A stretch of DNA of 64,000 nt from assembly GCA_900318555.1 (NCBI GenBank), contig ONKX01000014.1:1-64000 (forward strand), given 5' to 3'. Under the pieces are notes generated by a model. It worked only from the letters and a program-made list of their open reading frames with translations. It did not search any database and was not told the DNA's origin. The DNA is from an uncultured Prevotellaceae bacterium (GTDB lineage Bacteria > Bacteroidota > Bacteroidia > Bacteroidales > Bacteroidaceae). Below are positions 43,060-50,435 of the stretch, piece after piece. A program made the translations under genes and the position numbers. How positions within the stretch are numbered: the first letter of the stretch is position 1; every line of letters begins with the position of its first letter.

Positions 43060-43125
43060 CTCTGACTCTTGGTCAGAGTGTGGCGATGCGAATCCCATTA
43101 ATTGGCCATTAATTATCAAGAATTA
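43060..43125 (+). repeat. CTCTGACC hairpin repeat, variant copy
   Basis: CTCTGACTCTTGGTCAGAG (43060-43078) then TGTGGCGATGCGAATCCC and a TTAATTGGCCATTAATTATC tract shared with 44576-44639. Confidence 0.75.
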
Positions 43126-43185
43126 GAGAATTATTCTTTTAACGAACACGAATTAAACGAATTAACACGAATGTGAAAGCGGTAG

Positions 43186-43395
43186 CTTCTTTCAGATGAC
43201 AGTCACGCTTGACTGCTTTATTCTGAACACATTCTGAATAAAGATTGTGTTTTTTAGAAGTATCTTGAGAACGCACCGATTGAGCGAATACAGAGCAAAG
43301 CGTGCTTTGGCTATGTTGAGCGTGAGGTGTCTCGACGAAGTCAACTAGTTCTCAGAAGTACTTCAAAACAAATACAACTCATCATCTGAAAAAAG
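43186..43395 (+). repeat. Nested-hairpin element, copy 2
   Basis: Outer stem CTTCTTTCAGATGA (43186-43199) with TCATCTGAAAAAAG (43382-43395). Hairpin 1 CAGTCACGCTTGACTG (43200-43215). Hairpin 2 at 43216-43243 (CTTTATTC...GAATAAAG). Inner stem 43244-43272 with 43348-43379. Central palindrome CAAAGCGTGCTTTG (43296-43309). Same architecture as 41376-41503 and 44770-44971. Confidence 0.8.
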
Positions 43396-43433
43396 TTAAT
43401 TCTTAAATTCTCTAATTCTTGAAGATAAAAGAG

Positions 43434-43599
43434 ATTCGTTAGATTAGTTAGATTCTCTGACCAAGGTACAGAGTGTGGCGCTGCAATCGTGGTCGCTTTA
43501 AATATATTCGTTAGATTAGTTAGATTCTCTGACCAAGGTACAGAGTGTGGCGCTGCAATCGTGGTCGCTTTAAATATATTCGTTAGATTAGTTAGATTA
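43434..43599 (+). repeat. 72-bp tandem repeat, two full copies and a partial third
   Basis: Units start at 43434 and 43506 (ATTCGTTAGATTAGTTAGAT...), each containing one CTCTGACCAAGGTACAGAG hairpin (43455, 43527) and GTGGTCGCTTTAAATATATT; a third, truncated, starts at 43578. The two full copies read as identical. Confidence 0.85.
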
Positions 43600-43689
43600 G
43601 TGGTCGAAATAAAAAAGGGCTATCTGTGGTTGAATAAATAAAATCGCGTCATTCAGCGTATAGTCAGAAAGAAATTTTATTCTGTTTTT

Positions 43690-43720
43690 TTGGAAAAATG
43701 AAATTTTTGTTTTATTTTTG
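43690..43720 (+). promoter_or_regulatory. Promoter of the IMPACT-family gene, TTG-N20-TATTTTTG
   Basis: TTG at 43690-43692, 20 bases, TATTTTTG at 43713-43720; the ATG follows at 43730. The very short leader excludes the TTG start at 43718. Confidence 0.65.
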
Positions 43721-43729
43721 CAAAATAAT

Positions 43730-44311
43730 ATGAACACGGACGAATATAAGACCATATCCGCGACTAGCGAAGGCTATTACACGGAGAAGCGAAGCAAGTT
43801 CCTAGCTTTTGCCCACCCTGTGAAGACTGTCGAACAGGTCAAGGAACTCATTGCCGGATATCGGAAGAAATACTACGATGCCCGCCATGTGTGCTATGCC
43901 TATATGCTGGGCCCTGAGCGTCAGGACTTCCGTGCCAACGACGATGGGGAACCTTCGTCAACAGCTGGTAAACCCATTCTCGGACAGATCAATTCCAATG
44001 AACTCACGGATATCCTCATCGTGGTGGTACGCTACTATGGTGGCGTGAACCTGGGGACCAGTGGTCTCATCGTAGCCTATCGCGAGGCAGCGGCTGATGC
44101 CATTGCACATGCCACTGTCGAAACGCGCCAGGTGGAGGAACTGGTGAAATATTCTTTCTCCTATCCCCAGATGAATGATGTCATGCGTATTGTCAAGGAC
44201 ATGAATCCACGTATCATCTCCCAAACCTATGACAACACCTGCGAAATCGTCCTCTCCATCCGCAAGTCCGAAGCAGAGGAGCTCCGCCAGCGCTTAGCAA
44301 AACTCCTGTAA
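43730..44311 (+). CDS. YigZ/IMPACT-family protein
   Basis: 193 residues. The N-terminal domain has the family hallmark KRSKFLAFAHPVKTVEQV, ARHVCYAY and DDGEPSSTAGKPIL (about 74-87), then VVRYYGGVNLGTSGLI. The C-terminal domain (125-193) is the ferredoxin-like UPF0029 half. Relatives of the eukaryotic translation regulator IMPACT; bacterial function unknown. The start follows from the promoter position. Confidence 0.92.
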   Translation: MNTDEYKTISATSEGYYTEKRSKFLAFAHPVKTVEQVKELIAGYRKKYYDARHVCYAYMLGPERQDFRANDDGEPSSTAGKPILGQINSNELTDILIVVVRYYGGVNLGTSGLIVAYREAAADAIAHATVETRQVEELVKYSFSYPQMNDVMRIVKDMNPRIISQTYDNTCEIVLSIRKSEAEELRQRLAKLL

Positions 44312-44575
44312 AATAAACCACGTTTTTTTTCTTTTAAACGTTAATTACCGTATAATTTAACCGTTAATTATCCATTAATATCAAGAATTAGAGAATTAGG
44401 GAATTAATATTTACGAACACGGATTTAACGGATTAAACGGATTTTTTCTTTTGAACACGAATGACACGAATTTCACGAATAAGTGAGAGTAATGCCAAAC
44501 TCGTTTGAGCATTGCCGAGCGAGAGTGAAATCGATACGAAGTATCAATCGCACGAATAAAACTTTAACACGAATT

Positions 44576-44639
44576 CTCTGACCTTGGTCAGAGTGTGGCG
44601 ATGCGAATCCCATTAATTGGCCATTAATTATCAAGAATT
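44576..44639 (+). repeat. CTCTGACC hairpin repeat, variant copy
   Basis: CTCTGACCTTGGTCAGAG (44576-44593, perfect 8-bp stem) then TGTGGCGATGCGAATCCC and the TTAATTGGCCATTAATTATC tract, as at 43060-43125. Confidence 0.75.
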
Positions 44640-44646
44640 TAACTTT

Positions 44647-44713
44647 GTTGACTTCTGTCACGACTTAGCCAAACATGCAAGCATGATGGCGTTCGCTGCT
44701 CCAGAAGTTGAAG
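44647..44713 (+). repeat. Small palindromic element related to the insert at 38727
   Basis: Outer stem GTTGACTTCTG with CAGAAGTTGAAG (44702-44713), inner hairpin CATGCAAGCATG (44674-44685) flanked by GCCA/TGGC. Shares GACTTCTGTCACGACT with the copy at 38727-38799 (GACCTCTGTCACAACT). Confidence 0.65.
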
Positions 44714-44769
44714 AATTTGAGAATTTTTAGTCCATAAACATCGAAAAACACGAAATACTCGAAAGTTCT

Positions 44770-44971
44770 GAATGTAGATGACAATCTTTTGTAATAAGAT
44801 TGCTTTGTTCGAGAACAAAGGTTGGTTTTATTTTGAAGTACTTCTGAGAGTTCACTTTGAGTTCCTCGAACCGCTTCGCGACTCGGCATAGTTCAAACGA
44901 GTTTGACTCTGCTCTCACTGCTTTGCGCTTTCAAGATACTTCCAAAGAAAAACAACTTATCATCTACATTC
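44770..44971 (+). repeat. Nested-hairpin element, copy 3
   Basis: Outer stem GAATGTAGATGACAA (44770-44784) with TTATCATCTACATTC (44957-44971). Hairpin 1 at 44782-44802 (CAATCTT...AAGATTG). Hairpin 2 CTTTGTTCGAGAACAAAG (44803-44820). Inner stem 44821-44850 with 44928-44956. The core at 44882-44921 with CAAACGAGTTTG matches the insert in the four-helix gene. Confidence 0.8.
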
Positions 44972-45096
44972 TTTTCGTATATTTCGTTTATTTAGATGTT
45001 AATATTTATCCGTCAGATCCGGTAGATCTGTGGTTGTTATAAAAATATTCGTTAGATTCGGTAGATTCGTGTTCAAAAAATATATCTGTGGTTGTT

Positions 45097-45735
45097 TTAT
45101 TCTAGCTCGATGATTGTTTCTTCGAAGAGGGCATCGCGGTTGATGATGTAGCGGCGGGAGTTGAGCAGCTCGGGCTTTTGTTCTTCATCGTGCGACTGGT
45201 AGAAGGTGAGGAGTGTGATTTCGTATTTCGTGGTGATATAATACTCCATGGAGGTCTGGCCAAAGTCCTCCTCACGGTCTTCATCCTTCTGTTGGTAGAT
45301 ACACAGCTGGTCGATGGGCTGGTGCTTGGAGTCCATTGTATAGAGATAAAGCCGTGGGGTGATGGAGTCAACCATCTCTGCCAGCATGATGACCGGTCTG
45401 CGATAAGCAGTAGGCAGTGCCAAGGCCTTCAGGTGTGCACTGACAGGATAGCCAAAATTCTCGTTGATGGTCATGGGCACGGGCACGAAATGCCCTATCA
45501 GTCCGATGTCACTGCCAGCAGACTTGATGGGCAAAGTATGAATGGCTAGCGTGTCGAACCAGGCATCGACAGGATTGTCGTAGATGCCAGCCTTCTTCTG
45601 GATATCCTTCACCGTCTCTGCCTTGCGGATGCTGTCAACCATCTCCATATAGTATGCTGCATCCTTCTTTTTTTTACATCCTGTCAAGAAGGAAACAAAT
45701 AATAAACAGCAAACAATAAACAATATTTTTTTCAT
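45097..45735 (-). CDS. Lipoprotein of unknown function
   Basis: 212 residues from the ATG at 45735 (MKKILFIVCCLLFVSFLTGC), chosen because this gives a proper signal peptide with lipobox FLTGC; a longer frame adds 16 residues. After the Cys come KKKKD, a helix with MVDSIRKAETV, and a beta-rich domain with NENFGYPVSAHLKALALP and repeated YIIT/LTFYQ strands. Bacteroidales-specific, possibly DUF4738-like. Surface-exposed or periplasmic. Role unknown. Confidence 0.7.
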   Translation of the reverse strand: MKKILFIVCCLLFVSFLTGCKKKKDAAYYMEMVDSIRKAETVKDIQKKAGIYDNPVDAWFDTLAIHTLPIKSAGSDIGLIGHFVPVPMTINENFGYPVSAHLKALALPTAYRRPVIMLAEMVDSITPRLYLYTMDSKHQPIDQLCIYQQKDEDREEDFGQTSMEYYITTKYEITLLTFYQSHDEEQKPELLNSRRYIINRDALFEETIIELE

Positions 45736-45743
45736 TGTTTTCG

Positions 45744-45813
45744 TATTTTTGCGCAAAAATACAAAAAAACTCTCAACTTTCAACTCTCAACTCTCAACTT
45801 TTTATTAATTTTG
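45744..45813. promoter_or_regulatory. Divergent promoter region with four heptamers
   Basis: Minus-strand TATTTTTG at 45754-45761 faces the lipoprotein gene; plus-strand TAATTTTG at 45806-45813 faces the GT2 gene. Between them stand CTCTCAA, CTTTCAA, CTCTCAA, CTCTCAA (45770-45797) in 7-bp phase, occupying the place where the plus -33 element should be. Confidence 0.5.
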
Positions 45814-45831
45814 TACGCAAAATAAGAAAAA

Positions 45832-46716
45832 ATGAAGAATTTGTCTGTTTTAATCCCTACGTTCAACGACAGATGTACTACCTTAGTCACGATGTTGCAC
45901 GAACAAGCTGAAGCCCTGGGCATTGGCTATGAGATCATCGTCGCTGATGACGGGTCAACAGACAAAGCTGTGGTGGAAGAGAACAGACAAATCAACGGGC
46001 TGTCCCATTGCAGACTGATAGAGCAAGCGGAAAACCAAGGCCGTGCAGCCATCAGGAATTTCCTCGCCCAACAGGCAAAATATCCCTGGCTGGTGTTTAT
46101 CGACAGTGACATGGTGGTGTGTAGGGAGGACTATGTCAGACGCTATGCAGAAACAGCAGGAGCCGCCATTGTGGATGGTGGTGTGGTGATTGGGAACGTC
46201 ATCCCGGGCAATCTCCGTTCACTCTACGAGAAAGCCGCTGAACACGAACATACACTGGAGAAGCGCCAGCAGTCGCCCTATCAGGACTTCCATACGGCCA
46301 ATTTTATGATTGAGCGCGAATTGATGCTGCAGCATCCCTTTGATGAGCGCTTCCGCTATTACGGCTATGAGGATGTGTTGTTTGGCAAGGCTATGCAACA
46401 GGCCGGAATACCCATCACACATATTGACAACCCCCTGAGTTTCGAGGTTTTTGAGGATAATGAGGCCTTTGTACGGAAGACGGAAGAAGGTTTACGAACA
46501 CTCTATACCTTCCGTGAGGAGCTGAAGGGCTATTCCAGACTGCTTCAAACCATGTCGCGTCTTCCCCAGGGGCCCCTTCGCCTGTGGCACAGGCTTTTCG
46601 GAAAACAGGAAAGGCAGAATCTTGTGGGCCACCACCCTTCCCTATTGGTTTTCAAACTCTACAAACTCGGATACTTTTCTCATTTCGAACACGAATTGCA
46701 CGAATCTCACGAATAA
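45832..46716 (+). CDS. Glycosyltransferase family 2
   Basis: 294 residues. SVLIPTFNDRCTTLV, VADDGSTD (about 36-43), IDSDMVV (near 96-102) and a late ED motif in YGYEDVLFG are all GT2 features. It stands alone between core genes, so its polymer is unknown. The last ten residues (FEHELHESHE) are encoded by a run of CACGAAT repeats that also occurs in intergenic DNA, suggesting that the original stop was lost to the repeat. Confidence 0.85.
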   Translation: MKNLSVLIPTFNDRCTTLVTMLHEQAEALGIGYEIIVADDGSTDKAVVEENRQINGLSHCRLIEQAENQGRAAIRNFLAQQAKYPWLVFIDSDMVVCREDYVRRYAETAGAAIVDGGVVIGNVIPGNLRSLYEKAAEHEHTLEKRQQSPYQDFHTANFMIERELMLQHPFDERFRYYGYEDVLFGKAMQQAGIPITHIDNPLSFEVFEDNEAFVRKTEEGLRTLYTFREELKGYSRLLQTMSRLPQGPLRLWHRLFGKQERQNLVGHHPSLLVFKLYKLGYFSHFEHELHESHE

Positions 46717-46801
46717 GATATCAAGAATTAGAGAATTGGAGAATTTTTCTTTTATCGAACACGAATCACACAAATCTCACGAATAAAAGAAAAAATTCGC
46801 G

Positions 46802-47944
46802 TTAGTCGGCTTGGATTTGGTACTTTTTTTTGCGTTCGCGCTTGGCTTTCTGGGGGGTGCCATTGACCGTTATGCTGCTGCGGACCGTTTTGACTCCACG
46901 GTAGCCATTCCAGCGTTCGTGGATCTTACGGACATAATCCACCGTCTCAGAGCCACGCATATAGCCGTGTTTGACAACGGGATCGTTGTAGTATTCCGGT
47001 TTGCTGAGTCCCAGCACATAAGGCTCCACCTCGCGCCAATGGACTGCATTCTTGCCATGCTTGCGGGCCAGCGCCATGGCGTCGCGAATGTGGAAATGAC
47101 CGCCATTATATGCTGCCAACACGAATTTCGTACGTTCAGAACGTTCGGGGATATCCGAGAAGTTACGGTCCAGCTCCCCCAGGTATCTCGCTGCCGCAGC
47201 GATATTCTGTTCCGGATCATAGATGCTTGCGCGAGGCAGTCCCAGATGGTCTGCCGTACCCGGCATAATCTGCATCAGACCACAGGCACCCGCCCACGAA
47301 CGAGCCTGCGGGTCAAAGGTCGACTCCTGATAACACTGTGCCGCCATCAGGCGCCAGTCCCAGCGAATCGTTGAAGCATAGCGCTGGAAGAAACCATCGT
47401 AATGAGAGATGACACCCCCTGCCCTATTGAGCATGGGAGAGAACACACGACGTTTGACAGAACGCGATGACAGGAGGAAGTCCTCCTCCTTCTTGACAGA
47501 ATCGACCAGTGAAGGGTGATACCATGCAGCCAGTTCACGTGAGAGGTCCTCCTTGTCAGTTCCCACGAGCCATCCGATGCTATCCTTATGATGACGCATG
47601 GGATAACAGATGAGGTCAGCCTCCCCGTCATTCAGGCGTTGGAGCATCTCTGCTGAGTCGCGGCATACCTCCATGCGCAACATCACACCAATCTTGTCGG
47701 CAAAACGCTGGGCCAGCATATACTGGGTACCCAGGTGGCGTCCATGATAGTCGTAATAGGTCTCAGGACCCGTCAGTGTGAGTGCTATGAGTTCGCCATT
47801 GCGCTGAATGGCATCGAGATCGAAATCATCGTCGGTAGGAATGGTATCAGTTATCTGACCCCATGGAGTCACCACAGGTTCCTGTTGCTTCTGCTGGCAA
47901 CAGCAGAAAGCGAGGGCGATGATAAACGATATAGCGAGTTTCAT
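46802..47944 (-). CDS. mltF: Membrane-bound lytic transglycosylase, MltF-like
   Basis: 380 residues from the ATG at 47944 (KLAISFIIALAFCCCQQK), a lipoprotein signal; the longer frame upstream reads through direct repeats and is rejected. An N-terminal solute-binding-like domain (about 45-215) precedes the SLT domain with the catalytic Glu in AAQCYQESTFDP, then GACGLMQIMPGTA and AAYNGG. It cleaves peptidoglycan to 1,6-anhydromuropeptides at the outer membrane. Clear family member. Confidence 0.88.
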   Translation of the reverse strand: MKLAISFIIALAFCCCQQKQQEPVVTPWGQITDTIPTDDDFDLDAIQRNGELIALTLTGPETYYDYHGRHLGTQYMLAQRFADKIGVMLRMEVCRDSAEMLQRLNDGEADLICYPMRHHKDSIGWLVGTDKEDLSRELAAWYHPSLVDSVKKEEDFLLSSRSVKRRVFSPMLNRAGGVISHYDGFFQRYASTIRWDWRLMAAQCYQESTFDPQARSWAGACGLMQIMPGTADHLGLPRASIYDPEQNIAAAARYLGELDRNFSDIPERSERTKFVLAAYNGGHFHIRDAMALARKHGKNAVHWREVEPYVLGLSKPEYYNDPVVKHGYMRGSETVDYVRKIHERWNGYRGVKTVRSSITVNGTPQKAKRERKKKYQIQAD

Positions 47945-47955
47945 ATTACGATCAC

Positions 47956-48018
47956 GTTGGAATTGACTTCGTCGATTACGAATCCCTTCGGGATTATGTT
48001 GGAATTGACTTCGTCGAT
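47956..48018. repeat. Two 21-bp direct repeats 42 bp apart, with a palindrome beside them
   Basis: GTTGGAATTGACTTCGTCGA begins at 47956 and again at 47998; the spacer contains CCCTTCGGG. A 14-bp palindrome GGCTGGCGCCAGCC follows at 48025-48038. Located between the tRNA and the mltF start. Confidence 0.7.
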
Positions 48019-48050
48019 CCCATAGGCTGGCGCCAGCCATCCTACGAAAG

Positions 48051-48098
48051 AAAAAAAATCTTTGAAGATTTGAAAACTAGTTTTCATCTTCTCAGATT
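48051..48098 (-). terminator. Intrinsic terminator after tRNA-Arg
   Basis: On the minus strand a long stem (AATCT/AGATT outside, GAAGAT/ATCTTC, then GAAAACTAGTTTTC at the tip) is followed by eight T. It begins 12 bp after the tRNA 3' end. Confidence 0.8.
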
Positions 48099-48109
48099 TT
48101 TTTCTTTTG

Positions 48110-48183
48110 TGATCCCGTTGGGATTCGAACCCAAGACCCACAGCTTAGAAGGCTGTTGCTCTATCCAACTGAGCTACGGAACC
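48110..48183 (-). tRNA. tRNA-Arg (anticodon TCT)
   Basis: 74 nt, minus strand. Acceptor GGTTCCG pairs with CGGGATC with two G-U pairs, D-arm AGCTCAGTTGGATAGAGC, anticodon arm CAGCC-TTCTAAG-GCTG type with TCT, T-arm TTGGGTTCGAATCCCAA, discriminator A. CCA is not encoded. A terminator follows. Confidence 0.95.
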
Positions 48184-48195
48184 AAACCCCTCTCC

Positions 48196-50331
48196 TTAGA
48201 AGAAGAGGTAGCGATTATCTTTGACGTTCGCCTTGAAATACAGCTCGTTCATGAAACGGCTTGCAGCCTGGAGTGCACGCTGCTGCAGCTGAGTCATCTG
48301 CTGCTTAGCATCGAACTTAGCACCCTCACGCTCCTTCTTTGCCAACACCTGGAAGACATAGGCAGCACCATTACCCTTGATAGGAGCAGCAGTGAACTGA
48401 CCAGCCTTCATACATGCCACAGCACCACTGAGCACGGGTTCGCTGGCACCAGCAGCCTGAACGAATGCAGGAGCAGCGAAGGTAATCTGACGAACACTGT
48501 CGACCACAGCACCCTTAGCCTGAGCATCAGCAATGCTCTTCACGCCAGCCAGTTTAGCGGCAGCCTTCTCGAACTTCTTGTCACGGATGACCTCAGGCTT
48601 CACCATGTCCTCGACATCAGCGAGGTCACGATAGCCCTCAGGATGCACCTTGGTGAGAGCGATGACCAGCAGGTGGTCGTTGTTGCCACACTCATAGAGC
48701 GGAGAAACATCACCAGCCTTGGCATCGAAGATCCACTTCATGGCATCACGTGTAGAACGCAGACCTGCAACGGTATGCTCGGAATTATAGAGGTCCTTAT
48801 GTTCCTGTACGGTATAACCGAACTTAGCGGCATTCTTCTCCAAGCCCTCGAGGGTCTTGTTTTCGCTGACATACTGGCTGAAGTTGTTATATGCCTGAGA
48901 GTAGGTCTCCTTCGAGAAGTCGATGGTGTGCTTTACCACAGCAACATCGTACTTGTCAATCATATTCTTGCGATTGGTCACCTGGAAAATGATGTTACCC
49001 TGGGTGAGTGCAAGATTCTTCAGTTCGTTAACGCCCAATGTTGTCAGTGAAGTGAGATACTCCTTGGTGTCAGCATCGGGAGTGGTCATACGCTCATACA
49101 TCTGAGAGGTGAGCCACTGCTTCTCAGCGGTCTGGCCATACTTCTTTGCCAAAGCCTCGAAGTCAGCACCACCCTTCAGTGCGGTATAGATGCTGTCAGC
49201 ACGCTTGTGAGCATCCTCAACAGTCTCGCCACCAACCTGAATCTGACGATACTCTACAGAGTCAGGCAGCTGCACCTTGGCAATATACTTCACTACGTTG
49301 AGTGTGTTATCGAAACGCGTCTCGAAGACCTTTGACACCTGACCAACCTGCATAGAATCAATCTGAGCGGCAACGTCAGTGGGCAGAGCGGCACGGCTTA
49401 TTGCAAAGCCCTGATAGGCCACTGTTGACTGTGCCTTGCGCACGACCTCAGCAGGTGTCATGCCAGCCTCGAGCTGTGTCTTGGCATCATTCATAGACTT
49501 CATGAGCTCCGTACGGTCAGCAGCAGAGGGTACCACCTGGAAATCAACATACTTGATATCGCGGCTTTCAACATACTGCTTGAACATCTCCTTCTTGCTA
49601 TCATACATAGCCTTCAGGTCAGCATCCGTCACCTGTACCTCGTTATCCTTGATGGTAGAGTAAGGAATGGCAGCCAGCTGGATGTCACTCTCCTCATTCT
49701 GACCAGCAAATGCCTGCTTGGCAGAGATGGGGTTAGAGAACAGGCACTGAGCGAGCAGTGTCTGGTACTTCTGACCCAGCAGGTTGTCGCGCAGCTGCTT
49801 CTCGATGAATTTCCAGTAGTTATAAATGCGCTGATACTGCTCAGCAACTTCAGGCGTCTGCTGTGCCTTCTTGTAATCAGACAGGAACTTGGTGAGCTGT
49901 GTCACATCGAAGCGACCCGTCTCCTGATTGACGAAAGGCGTCTGCATGAGCATCGGGTTGGTACCAGCCTTGAGCACGTTCTGCAGTTCCTGGTCGGTCA
50001 CTGTCAGACCCAACTTAGCGGCTTCGTTCTCCATGATGGTATTGTTGACAAACTGCTGCCATACCTGATCCTTCACCTGATTGAGTTCTTCCTCAGAGAG
50101 GTTGTCACGACCCTGCGTCATCTTGATGACATCCTGATATTCGTCCACAAGAGACTGGAAGTCCTGTACTGAGATTTTTTTACCTAACACTTCGCCTACT
50201 TGCTGACGGCGTTCGTTGCTTGTTGCCTCGCAAGAACGGAACATCTCTTCAGCGATGAATGCAAAAAGGGCCAGACCAATCACCGTAGCGAGTACTGGTC
50301 CCCAGCTTCTGATTTTTCCAATTGCTGCCAT
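48196..50331 (-). CDS. PpiD/SurA-like periplasmic foldase
   Basis: 711 residues. A single N-terminal membrane segment (VLATVIGLALFAFIAEEMF) anchors the protein, then a SurA-N-like helical chaperone region (about 40-230) and at least one parvulin-type PPIase domain (about 345-450, with the AIS and VGQVSKVFET strands). This matches PpiD, which helps secreted and outer-membrane proteins fold at the inner membrane. Its promoter lies at 50384-50414. Confidence 0.85.
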   Translation of the reverse strand: MAAIGKIRSWGPVLATVIGLALFAFIAEEMFRSCEATSNERRQQVGEVLGKKISVQDFQSLVDEYQDVIKMTQGRDNLSEEELNQVKDQVWQQFVNNTIMENEAAKLGLTVTDQELQNVLKAGTNPMLMQTPFVNQETGRFDVTQLTKFLSDYKKAQQTPEVAEQYQRIYNYWKFIEKQLRDNLLGQKYQTLLAQCLFSNPISAKQAFAGQNEESDIQLAAIPYSTIKDNEVQVTDADLKAMYDSKKEMFKQYVESRDIKYVDFQVVPSAADRTELMKSMNDAKTQLEAGMTPAEVVRKAQSTVAYQGFAISRAALPTDVAAQIDSMQVGQVSKVFETRFDNTLNVVKYIAKVQLPDSVEYRQIQVGGETVEDAHKRADSIYTALKGGADFEALAKKYGQTAEKQWLTSQMYERMTTPDADTKEYLTSLTTLGVNELKNLALTQGNIIFQVTNRKNMIDKYDVAVVKHTIDFSKETYSQAYNNFSQYVSENKTLEGLEKNAAKFGYTVQEHKDLYNSEHTVAGLRSTRDAMKWIFDAKAGDVSPLYECGNNDHLLVIALTKVHPEGYRDLADVEDMVKPEVIRDKKFEKAAAKLAGVKSIADAQAKGAVVDSVRQITFAAPAFVQAAGASEPVLSGAVACMKAGQFTAAPIKGNGAAYVFQVLAKKEREGAKFDAKQQMTQLQQRALQAASRFMNELYFKANVKDNRYLFF

Positions 50332-50383
50332 TGTTATTATTTATTTTTTAATTCTTATTTTCGATAAAATCCATTTTGGCGTG

Positions 50384-50414
50384 CAAAATTACTCATTTTC
50401 TTTGAATTGAGCAA
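50384..50414 (-). promoter_or_regulatory. Promoter of the PpiD-like gene, TTG-N20-TAATTTTG
   Basis: Minus-strand TTG (50412-50414), 20 bases, TAATTTTG (50384-50391), then a 52-base AT-rich leader. Confidence 0.7.
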
Positions 50415-50435
50415 ATTTTTATCGGGGAATTTAGG

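Larger units (their letters stand above)
44312..45096. other. Repeat-filled intergenic region
   Basis: 785 bp without a supported gene. Contents in order: CACGAAT-type tracts (44402-44480), a CAAACTCGTTTG hairpin (44496-44507), a CTCTGACC hairpin (44576-44639), a small palindromic element (44647-44713), the third nested-hairpin element (44770-44971) and a TTCGTTAGATTCGG-type tract (45048-45070). Confidence 0.7.

Noticed and set aside
43434..43599. 72-bp tandem repeat considered as a CRISPR array
   Set aside because: The units are identical along their full length with no unique spacers, and no cas gene is near.
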